A stretch of 64,000 nt of DNA. Origin: PALSA-555 sp963821325. GTDB taxonomy: Bacteria; Actinomycetota; Acidimicrobiia; IMCC26256; PALSA-555. The position numbers were made by a program, and so were the translations under genes. Positions 57,620 to 64,000 of the stretch are shown here, one piece after another. The notes under the pieces are model-generated. The model saw nothing but the letters and a program-made list of their open reading frames with translations, searched no databases and was not told where the DNA came from. The stretch covers positions 248,001 through 312,000 of the forward strand of contig CAWGDC010000002.1 in the NCBI GenBank assembly GCA_963821325.1, in the 5' to 3' direction. Each line of letters begins with the position of its first letter. Within the stretch, counting starts at the first letter, position 1.

Positions 57620-57631
57620 CGCAACAGGGGT
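57620..57631 (+). repeat. 12-bp direct repeat, copy 2, inside a small dyad
   Basis: CGCAACAGGGGT starts 4 nt after the HD-GYP stop. It overlaps the dyad ACCCC (57616-57620) / GGGGT (57627-57631), which could also act as a weak terminator. The 57632-57737 stretch after it holds no recognised gene. Confidence 0.55.
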
Positions 57632-57737
57632 GGTTGGGGTGCGAGTGACCCGCTCGGGGCTAGACCATCGTCGCGGTCGAAACGCGCTCCTGTTCATCCG
57701 GTAGCGCCCGACGAGCGCTGTGGCCCCTGACGCCGCG

Positions 57738-58093
57738 CTACTCGGTCGGGCGGGCCAGGGCCAACGGGTGCCGTGGCTGGTAGAGGCCGACGGTGCCACC
57801 GCCTGGCAGCGCCATCTTCGTGACCGAGCCCCATCGCGCGTGCTCGACGGGCGTACACGAGATGCCAGCGCGGCGAGGGCCTGGATCTCCGTCGGCAGGT
57901 CGTCACACAGGAGATAGAGCTCGTGCCCGACCTCGTCCTCAGCCGGGTGCACCGCGACTTCGGCGGGTGGCAGGGCGAAGATCAGCCAGTCGTGGCCGGC
58001 GTCCACCGCCGAGAACCCGAGGACGTCCCGGAGGACGGCACGATCGGCGGCCGCGTCCCTGCTGTAGAGGATCACATGAGCACCGAAGATCAT
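57738..58093 (-). CDS. VOC-superfamily protein, one frameshift
   Basis: ATG 58093 follows AGGAG. FGAHVILYSRDAAADRAVLR then DVLGFSAVDAGHDWLIFALP and VGHELYLLCDDLPTEIQALA form the VOC fold; after a break near 57880 the end reads GISCTPVEHARWGSVTKMAL and GTVGLYQPRHPLALARPTE with TAG at 57738. About 118 residues. Likely a single-domain glyoxalase-like protein; substrate unknown. Confidence 0.82.
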
Positions 58094-58146
58094 TGCTGGC
58101 TCCTGTCGGTGTGATCGATCGTCCGCGGGCGGCAAGGGCCGCGCGG

Positions 58147-58797
58147 CTACGCCGCGGGGACCGACCCGGGGCCGCGCGGGCGTGGCCGGGTCGGGCGTCC
58201 GGTGCGGGAGGACCACCGGAGGGAGATGCTCACCCGGGGGCCGGCGGCGACGACCTTCGGGACCGCGTGCTCCCAGTCGGCCTGGGTGCGGCCGCCCATG
58301 ACGAGGAGGTCGCCAGATGCGGGTCGCAGGTCGCGGGATGAGCCGCCGGCGCGGGGTCGCACGAGGAACGGCCGGACCGCGCCGAGGGTCACGATGGCGA
58401 CGAGCGTGTCGTCGAGGCGGCGCAGCTCGCGGTCGCGGTGGAACGCGACGCTGTCGCGACCGTTGCGGTAGTAGTTGAGCCCGACCGACCCGAACGGGAC
58501 CCGGTAGCGGGTCGACAGCGCGCGGCGGATCGTGTCGAGCGTGGAGTGGGGCAGGGGGTCCGCGGCGTTGTACCAGCGCGACAGGCGCGGGTCGTCGAGG
58601 ACGCGGTCGTACATCTTGCGGCGGCCTTGGCGCCACGGCACGGTCGCGACGAGGTCCGCGAGGAGCGTGTCCGCGCCGCGCAGCCAGCCGCGACCGAGGT
58701 CGACCCAGCTCGTGCCGTCGAGGGCGACGCGCTCGACGGGGGCCGCGTCGACCGTCGGGTCGCCCTGGCCGAGCAGCGTCCCCTGGAGCGCCTCCAC
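58147..58797 (-). CDS. alkB: AlkB-family 2-oxoglutarate/Fe(II) dioxygenase (alkylation repair)
   Basis: 216 residues from GTG 58797. LNYYRNGRDSVAFHRDRELR gives the iron ligands His120 and Asp122; WEHAVPKV gives His177; GPRVSISLRW carries the 2-oxoglutarate Arg pair (188, 194). The MYDRVLDDPRLSRWY segment is the nucleotide lid of AlkB relatives. It should repair alkylated bases by oxidative demethylation. The start is supported by TAGGCT 8 nt upstream and an adjacent SOS-like box. Confidence 0.9.
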   Translation of the reverse strand: MEALQGTLLGQGDPTVDAAPVERVALDGTSWVDLGRGWLRGADTLLADLVATVPWRQGRRKMYDRVLDDPRLSRWYNAADPLPHSTLDTIRRALSTRYRVPFGSVGLNYYRNGRDSVAFHRDRELRRLDDTLVAIVTLGAVRPFLVRPRAGGSSRDLRPASGDLLVMGGRTQADWEHAVPKVVAAGPRVSISLRWSSRTGRPTRPRPRGPGSVPAA

Positions 58798-58805
58798 GGC
58801 CCCCC

Positions 58806-58826
58806 AGCCTATCGAACATGCGTTTG
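58806..58826 (-). promoter_or_regulatory. -10 box of alkB next to a LexA/SOS-like box
   Basis: Complement of 58806-58811 is TAGGCT, a -10 box 8 nt before GTG 58797. Directly upstream, 58813-58826 reads CGAAC-ATGC-GTTTG, matching the Gram-positive SOS-box form CGAAC(N4)GTTYG; the left half is the full actinobacterial TCGAAC. LexA bound here would block the promoter. Confidence 0.65.
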
Positions 58827-58881
58827 TGTGCGCTCGGAGGGCCGGCTCGACGGTCGAGGCCGGGCACGGGACACTCCCGGG

Positions 58882-58977
58882 ATGGGTGACATCAGAAACC
58901 AGGTCGATCAGGCGGTGGCGGGGGCCGCGTTCCTCGACGCCGACGCCGCGGACCACGACCAGCCCCACTCACGATGA
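58882..58977 (+). CDS. Tiny ORF (31 residues), function unknown
   Basis: MGDIRNQVDQAVAGAAFLDA and an acidic, His-containing tail. It starts 55 bp after the SOS-like box on the opposite side from alkB and overlaps the next tiny ORF as ATGA. Coding status unproven. Confidence 0.3.
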   Translation: MGDIRNQVDQAVAGAAFLDADAADHDQPHSR

Positions 58978-59060
58978 ACCGCGACGCCGCGATCCAGGCC
59001 GGCATCGCGGGCCTCATCACCGCGGTGCGGATCCTGGCCGACCACCTCGACGCGCGCTGA
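58974..59060 (+). CDS. Tiny ORF (28 residues), possible amphipathic helix
   Basis: NRDAAIQAGIAGLITAVRIL then ADHLDAR forms one predicted helix with hydrophobic and charged faces. Coupled to the 31-residue ORF by ATGA, or both belong to one frame-broken small protein. The remaining gap 59061-59255 before cydA shows no gene. Confidence 0.3.
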   Translation: MNRDAAIQAGIAGLITAVRILADHLDAR

Positions 59061-59255
59061 CCTCGCGCCCGCCGCGATCCAGAGCCCCGGTGACGCGTCG
59101 GGGTGGCACGCGGGCCCGAGCTGTCCGGGACCGGCACGCCCTCCGTCGCGGGCGTTCAGACCACGGGGCGGGTCGCGGTCGCCGGGAAGAGGCGCCGGTA
59201 AGGTCCGCGCGGTCCGGACGATCCGGCGGGCCCGGCGGACCGGAGGTGCGGTCGG

Positions 59256-60669
59256 GTGCTGAGCACGATGATGGCCGCGGCGAGCCAGCCCTCCCAGCTG
59301 CTGCCCGCCCGGACCCAGATGGCGTTCACGCTGGGCGTCCACATCGTGCTCGTGCCTTTCGGGGTCGCGTTCGTCTTCATCGCGCTCATCGCCAACTACC
59401 GCGGGCTGCGGCGCGGGGACCAGGACGCGATGGTCCTCGCCGAGCGGTGGTCGAAGGTCGCGGCGGTGCTGTTCGCCGTCGGCGCCGTGACCGGCACCGT
59501 GCTGTCGTTCGAGCTCGGGTTGCTCTGGCCCGGGCTCATGGGCCGCTTCGGTGCCGCGTACGGGATCCCGTTCGTCGTCGAGGGGCTCTTCTTCTTCCTC
59601 GAGGCGATCTTCGTCGCCATCTACATCTACGGCTGGAAGCGGATGCCGCCGTGGCTGCACTTCTGGTCCGGGATCCCCGTCGTGCTCGCCGGGATCGGCG
59701 GGGCGCTGTCGGTCGTGGCCGCGAACTCGTGGATGAACGACCCCGCCGGCTACACGCTGCGCGACGGCAAGGTCGTGAGCGTCGACCCGATGAAGGTGAT
59801 CTTCAACGGCGCGTTCTGGCACGAGGGCCTCCACATGCTCCTCGCCGCCTACATCGTGGCGGGGTTCCTCGTGGCGGGCGTCTACGCCGTCGCGATCCTG
59901 CGCGGCCGAGAGGGTCGCTACTACCGGCTCGGGTTCCTCATCCCGTTCACCGTCGCCGCGGTGCTGATGCCGTTCCAGATCGCGGTCGGGGACTCCGCGG
60001 CCCGCTGGGTCTACAACAACGAGCCGACGAAGTTCGCGGCGATGGAGCTCGTGCCGCACACGACCCGACACACGCCCGAGACCATCGGTGGGTCGCTCGT
60101 GAACGGCCACGTCGAGGGCCCCCATCTCACGATCCCCGACGTCGCGTCGTTCCTGTCGGGCTGGAGCACCAACACGAAGGTGCCGGGGGTCGACGCCGTC
60201 CCGGTCGAATACCGGCCACCGGCGACGATCGTGCATCTCGCCTGGGACACCATGGTCGGTCTCGGCACCGCGCTGCTGGCGCTGGCCGGGTGGTTCGCGC
60301 TCGTCTGGTGGCGGCGGCGCGACGCTGACGCGCGCCCGATGGTTCCTGCGGGCGGCGTCGCTGGCGGGCGCGGCGTCGCTCGTGACGATGTGGGCCGGCT
60401 GGACCGTGACCGAGGTCGGCCGTCAGCCCTACATCGTCTTCGGGGTCCTGCGCACCAGCGACGCGGTCACGCGCGCCTCCGGGATCTGGGTGACGTTCAC
60501 CGTCGCCGTCGTGATCTACGGGCTGCTGACCGCGGCGACGATCCTGGTGCTGCGCAGCATGGCGCGGCGGTGGCGACTCGCCGACGCGGGCGTGTCGGAC
60601 CGCGACGTCCCGTACGGGCCGGCCCGCCGTCTCGACGACGAGGCCGGCGCGGAGCTCGCGGACCGGTGA
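59256..60669 (+). CDS. cydA: Cytochrome bd ubiquinol oxidase subunit I, one frameshift
   Basis: About 471 residues from GTG 59256. ARTQMAFTLGVHIVLVPFG holds the heme b595/d ligand-type His29; WVYNNEPTKFAAMEL is the Q-loop region, short as in CIO-type oxidases; after a break near 60335 the conserved quinol motif reads VGRQPYIVFGVLRTSDAV, where Tyr replaces the usual Trp of GRQPW. About nine helices. With CydB it reduces oxygen to water at the membrane without proton pumping. Confidence 0.93.
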
Positions 60670-60673
60670 CCGG

Positions 60674-61674
60674 ATGAGCGACGTCGTCGGCGTCATCCTC
60701 TTCCTCGGGGTCGCGCTGTACGCGGTGTTCGGCGGCGCGGACTTCGGCGCCGGTTTCTGGGACCTCACGGCGGGCGGCGCAGCCCGAGGGCGTCGACCGC
60801 GCGCGCGCTCATCGACCAGTCGATCGGGCCGGTGTGGGAGGCGAACCACGTGTGGCTCATCTTCTGCCTCGTCGTGCTCTGGACCGGGTTCCCTGGGGCG
60901 TTCGCGTCGATCATGGAGACCCTGTGCGTCCCGCTCGCCGCGACCGCGCTCGGGATCGTGGCGCGCGGCGCCGGCTTCGCGTTCGCCAAGGTGTCCCTGA
61001 CGCTGCGGCAGCAGCGCGTGTTCGGCGCCACGTTCGCGATCTCGTCGCTCGTCACCCCGTTCTTCCTCGGCACAGTGGCCGGCGGCATCGCGTCCGGTCG
61101 TGTGCCGGCGGTCGGCGACGGGAACCGGATCACGAGCTGGCTGAACCCGACGTCGGTGCTCGGCGGGGTGCTCGCCGTCACGGTGTGCGCCTACCTCGCC
61201 GCGGTGTACCTGGTCGTGCAGGCCGACCGGCGTGGGCTGCGCGACCTTGAGGCGTACTTCCGTGCCCGGGCCGTCGCCGCCGCCGTCGCTGCCGGGGTCG
61301 TGTCGCTCGCGGGCATCTGGGTGCTCGACTCGGACGCGCCGCGGCTGTTCCACCGGCTCGTCGGCGCGGCGCTGCCGCTCGTGGTGCTCTCGGTGGTGTG
61401 CGGCCTGGGTGGGCTGGTGCTGCTGAGGCGCGGCGCGTTCCGGGCGCTGCGCCCGCTGGCCGCGGTGGCGGTCGCGGCGGTGGTCGGCGGGTGGGGGGTC
61501 GCGCAGTACCCGTTCGTGCTCGGTACGCACCTGACGCTCGGCGACGCGGCGGCGCCGAGCAGCACGCTCACGGCGGTGGTGGCGGTGTTCGTGGTCGCCG
61601 CCCTGACCTGCGTGCCGTCGCTCGTCTTCCTCTACTCCCTGGAGGAGCGCGGCCGGCTCGACGCCGAGGCGTAG
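60674..61674 (+). CDS. cydB: Cytochrome bd ubiquinol oxidase subunit II, one frameshift
   Basis: ATG 60674, 5 nt after the cydA stop. VILFLGVALYAVFGGADFGA then GFWDLTAG is the CydB start; after a break near 60790 comes IGPVWEANHVWLIFCLVVLW, the most conserved CydB segment, and about eight further helices. About 333 residues. No cydD/cydC or cydX gene lies next to it. Confidence 0.93.
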
Positions 61675-61715
61675 GCGCCGCCGGGCCCCGCGCCGAGGGC
61701 GTCGCGTGCCATAAC

Positions 61716-61740
61716 GTCGGGTCGAGACGACGGACCCGAC
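61716..61740 (+). promoter_or_regulatory. Inverted repeat just upstream of the flippase-like gene
   Basis: GTCGGGTC (61716-61723), 9 nt, GACCCGAC (61733-61740) is a perfect 8-bp dyad right after a CATAAC -10-like hexamer (61710-61715) and 20 bp before GTG 61760. Operator or 5' hairpin. Confidence 0.4.
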
Positions 61741-61759
61741 GAGCGTGGGAGGTGCCTCG

Positions 61760-62839
61760 GTGCAGCGGTCGTCGCGCGAGCACACCACGCTTCATCATCG
61801 CTGGTCCCTCGGCCGAGTCCTCTTCCTGACCTTCACGGCGATCTGCCTCTACCTGCTGTTCCCGAGCATCATGTCGGTGCTCTCGGCGTGGCAGAACCTC
61901 GACCGGTTCGAGCCGATCTGGCTCGCGGTGATCCTGGTGTGCGAGGTGGCGAGCTTCGCGTCGATCTTTGCGCTGCAGCGCATCGTCTTGCCGCAGGTCT
62001 CGTGGTTCGACGGCGCGACGAGCTACCTGATCGGCAACGCGTTCAACCGCGTCACCCCGGGTGGCGGCGCGACCGGCACCGCGCTGCAGGCCCGGCTGCT
62101 CGCCGACGCCGACTACGACCTCACCGGGGCGGCGTCCGGGCTCACGACCACGTCGCTGCTCATCTCCTTGGCCGTGTTCGTGCTGCCCCTGTTCAGCCTC
62201 CCGGCGATCGTCGCCGGTGTCAGCGTCCCGGGCAGCCTCGCCGACGCCGCGTGGGTCGGCGCGGTCGTCTTCGCGGTCATCGCCGCGGCCGGCGTGGCCT
62301 TCCTCCACGGGTCGCGACCGCTCGAGGCGCTCGGTGACGGGCTGGCCCGCGCCGCGAACCGCGTCCGCCGGACCAAGTCGCCGATCCAGGACCTCGGGGC
62401 GCGGCTCGTCAACGAGCGCGACGTGCTCCGTGAGCGAATCGGCTCCCACTGGGTCCTCGCGGTGACGCTGGCCGTCGCCCGCTGGCTCTTCGAGTACTTC
62501 GGCCTGCTCGTCGCGCTGCAGGCCATCGGCGCCCACGTCGAGCCGACCCTGGTGCTCCTCGCGTTCACCACCGCCGAGCTGCTCGGCCTGCTGCCCTTCA
62601 CGCCCGGTGGCCTCGGCTTCGTCGAGGCCGGCCTCACCGGGACGCTCGCCCTCGCCGGAGTGCGGGCGTCCGACGCCGTGCTCGCCACGCTCGTGTTCCG
62701 GCTCGTGTCGTTCTGGCTGCCCCTCCCCGTCGGGCTCATCACCGTCGTCGTCTACCGGCGCCGTCACCCGCGGCGCGACCTCGCCGCGGGTTCCGATGCG
62801 ACCCCGGGCGGGGTGCGGCAGGCACACTCGACGTCGTGA
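61760..62839 (+). CDS. Lysylphosphatidylglycerol-synthase/flippase-type (UPF0104) membrane protein
   Basis: 359 residues from GTG 61760 (GGGAGG at 61747-61752), intact. Eight or so helices with the family's NAFNRVTPGGGATGTALQAR and the terminal LLPFTPGGLGFVEAGLTGTL glycine motifs. It has only the membrane part of MprF-like proteins and lacks the aminoacyltransferase domain. Likely transports or flips a lipid. Its stop overlaps the DUF3054 gene as GTGA. Confidence 0.87.
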   Translation: MQRSSREHTTLHHRWSLGRVLFLTFTAICLYLLFPSIMSVLSAWQNLDRFEPIWLAVILVCEVASFASIFALQRIVLPQVSWFDGATSYLIGNAFNRVTPGGGATGTALQARLLADADYDLTGAASGLTTTSLLISLAVFVLPLFSLPAIVAGVSVPGSLADAAWVGAVVFAVIAAAGVAFLHGSRPLEALGDGLARAANRVRRTKSPIQDLGARLVNERDVLRERIGSHWVLAVTLAVARWLFEYFGLLVALQAIGAHVEPTLVLLAFTTAELLGLLPFTPGGLGFVEAGLTGTLALAGVRASDAVLATLVFRLVSFWLPLPVGLITVVVYRRRHPRRDLAAGSDATPGGVRQAHSTS

Positions 62840-63222
62840 CGCGTCTCCCTGTCGCGGCGCGCTGGGCCGTCGCCGCGGACGGGGTCTGCCTCGTGGCGTT
62901 CGTGGCCCTCGGCCGCACCAGCCACGACCTCGACGGCGGCGCGGGCTGGTTCGTCGCGGTGCTGTGGCCCTTCGCCGTCGGCTGGGTCGTCGCCGCGCTC
63001 GCGACCCGGCTGTACGCCGCGCGCTCTCATCGCTGGTGGCGCGCCGGCGCGACGGTGCTTGCCGGGGTCACCATCGCGCTCGTGCTGCGCGCCACGCTGA
63101 CGAGCCGGTCGACGCCGGTGGTCTTCGGGGTGGTGGCGCTGTCGTTCCTCGCCCTGTCGACCCTCGGGTGGCGCCTCGTCGCGGCCGCGCTGAGCCGCCG
63201 GCGGGCCCGCGTCCCGGCCTGA
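62836..63222 (+). CDS. DUF3054 membrane protein
   Basis: 128 residues from GTG 62836, four helices. VCLVAFVALGRTSHDLDGGA opens it and AVLWPFAVGWVVAALATRLY follows, matching the actinobacterial/halobacterial DUF3054 pattern. Function unknown. Coupled with the flippase-like gene. Confidence 0.85.
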   Translation: MTRLPVAARWAVAADGVCLVAFVALGRTSHDLDGGAGWFVAVLWPFAVGWVVAALATRLYAARSHRWWRAGATVLAGVTIALVLRATLTSRSTPVVFGVVALSFLALSTLGWRLVAAALSRRRARVPA

Positions 63223-63240
63223 CGCGCCGGGCGGTCAGGC
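63217..63240. terminator. Candidate bidirectional terminator hairpin
   Basis: GCCTGAC (63217-63223), 10 nt GC-rich loop, GTCAGGC (63234-63240). The perfect 7-bp stem contains the stop codons of both converging genes, the same design as at 41256-41276. Confidence 0.5.
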
Positions 63241-64000
63241 GCGGAGGCGGGCGACGAGCTCCCGGGTCAGGACCTTCCCGACCTCGTTGCGGGGCAGCGC
63301 GTCGAGGGCGACGAACCGGACCGGCACCTTGTAGGGCGCGAGCTCGGCGCGGCAGTGCTCCTCGAGCGCGTCGGCGTCGAGGGCGGCGTCGCTGACCACG
63401 AAGGCGACGGGCACCTCCCCGAGGCGGTCGTCGGGCGCGCCGACCACCGCGGCGTCGCGCACGCCGGGTCGGGCGCGCAGCACCTCCTCGACCTCGCGCG
63501 GGTACACCTTCAAGCCGCCGCGGTTGATCATCTCGGCGACGCGCCCCTCGATCCACACGAACCCGTCGTCGTCGACCCGGGCCAGGTCGCCGGTGCGGAA
63601 CCAGCCGTCGGCGTCGAGCCGGTCCCGCAGCGACCGGCCGGTCGCGTCGGCGCCGACCGCCGTGCCGGTGCGGACGAGCAGCTCACCGTCCGCGACCCGG
63701 ACGTCGACGCCGGGATGGGGTCGGCCGACCGCGCCGAGCTTCGTGGTGCCGAAGGCCCGGGCGTCGGCCGCGCTCCACCCGATGACCTCGCCGCCGAGCT
63801 CGGTCTGGCCGTAGGAGTTCAAGACGTCGACGTCGAAGCGGTCGCGGAACCGTCGGGCGAGGAACGGCGACAGGGGCGCGGTGATGCTGCGCACCATCCG
63901 CAGTGGGGCGAGCGTCGTGACGGCCGGGTCGTCGGCGAGCATGGTCATCGCCGCCGGGGGCAGGACGACCGAGCGGATGCCGTGCTGCGCGACGAGCGCG
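63235..64000 (-). CDS. AMP-dependent acyl-CoA synthetase, C-terminal part (gene continues beyond window)
   Basis: About 254 residues visible, open at the right edge. LNSYGQTELGGEVIG is the adenylate motif, WFRTGDLARVDDDGFVWIEG the hinge, EMINRGGLKVYPREVEEVL the A8 loop, and LPRNEVGKVLTRELVARLRA carries the catalytic Lys. It activates a carboxylic acid as acyl-AMP and then acyl-CoA. It belongs to the long/medium-chain or benzoate-CoA-ligase-like branch; the substrate pocket is outside the window. Confidence 0.92.
   Translation of the reverse strand, partial: ALVAQHGIRSVVLPPAAMTMLADDPAVTTLAPLRMVRSITAPLSPFLARRFRDRFDVDVLNSYGQTELGGEVIGWSAADARAFGTTKLGAVGRPHPGVDVRVADGELLVRTGTAVGADATGRSLRDRLDADGWFRTGDLARVDDDGFVWIEGRVAEMINRGGLKVYPREVEEVLRARPGVRDAAVVGAPDDRLGEVPVAFVVSDAALDADALEEHCRAELAPYKVPVRFVALDALPRNEVGKVLTRELVARLRA

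Noticed and set aside
1..64000. Many long open frames (up to 1369 codons) on the strand opposite real genes
   Set aside because: In DNA of this GC content stop codons are rare in alternative frames. These frames have Arg/Pro/Ala-rich nonsense composition, no family motifs, and sit antisense to genes with clear motifs.
1..64000. tRNA/rRNA genes, CRISPR arrays, insertion sequences, phage genes
   Set aside because: I looked for tRNA-like cloverleaf ends, regularly spaced repeats, and transposase or integrase motifs and saw none; the only repeated 12-mer pair is the one around the HD-GYP gene.

Overview
The window is about 64 kb of very GC-rich (roughly 70-76%) bacterial chromosome with short intergenic gaps, many GTG starts and many ATGA/GTGA/TGATG stop-start overlaps. 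Gene content points to an actinobacterium: an LLM-class F420-type oxidoreductase, F420/FMN split-barrel oxidases, class I PPK2, DUF3054, DrrAB-type exporters and a lysozyme-like actinobacterial secreted protein. Many genes have a TANNNT -10 box only 6-9 nt before the start codon, i.e. leaderless transcription, which is also typical of actinobacteria. An uncultured Acidimicrobiia-like lineage is my guess, not something the sequence proves. I see no rRNA, tRNA, CRISPR array, transposase or phage gene. || Sequence condition: about half of the genes contain one or more single-base frame breaks, usually G/C gains or losses, with the protein sense conserved on both sides. The first 2.6 kb (P-type ATPase) is worst; 49.5-57.6 kb is clean. 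I read most breaks as residual indel errors of a long-read or metagenome assembly and describe such genes as single units. || Layout. 0-5.3 kb: divergent LysR regulator and P-type (H+-type) ATPase, then a coupled VOC protein and GH3 beta-glucosidase. 5.3-12.3 kb: flavin split-barrel protein, alpha/beta hydrolase, LLM oxidoreductase, membrane-anchored HtrA protease, class III CoA-transferase, quinone oxidoreductase and a phosphoesterase remnant. 12.5-16.6 kb: ferric-reductase-like membrane protein with a Ser/Thr-rich partner, and two coupled GT-C glycosyltransferases. 16.8-24.8 kb: cupin, SDR, PPK2, lipoprotein, a secreted two-module copper protein, NlpC/P60 lipoprotein, unknown RNase-H-like protein, a lone KARI-like enzyme and a secreted lysozyme-like protein. 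24.9-33.9 kb: DUF1330, sulfatase, GH43, amine oxidase, C69/secernin peptidase, MtnA, amidohydrolase, GNAT. 33.8-41.3 kb: SGNH esterase, thioesterase-like protein, flippase-like protein, then alpha/beta hydrolase, malonyl-CoA-synthetase-like ligase, SMP-30 and SDR. || 41.3-48.1 kb (minus strand) is a catabolic-looking cluster: D-2-hydroxyacid dehydrogenase, FMN 2-hydroxyacid oxidase, cytochrome P450, epimerase, a second FMN 2-hydroxyacid oxidase, a secreted propeller and a split-barrel oxidase. 49.5-53.7 kb holds two back-to-back ABC exporters with a MarR regulator. 53.8-56.8 kb is a complete molybdate operon (MerR/TOBE regulator, modA, modB, modC). 57.0-57.6 kb is a stand-alone HD-GYP gene in lower-GC DNA flanked by a 12-bp direct repeat. 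58.1-59.1 kb is an AlkB homologue with a LexA/SOS-like box shared with two tiny overlapping ORFs. 59.3-61.7 kb is cytochrome bd oxidase (cydAB), followed by a flippase-like membrane protein, DUF3054 and the C-terminal part of an acyl-CoA synthetase that runs off the window.
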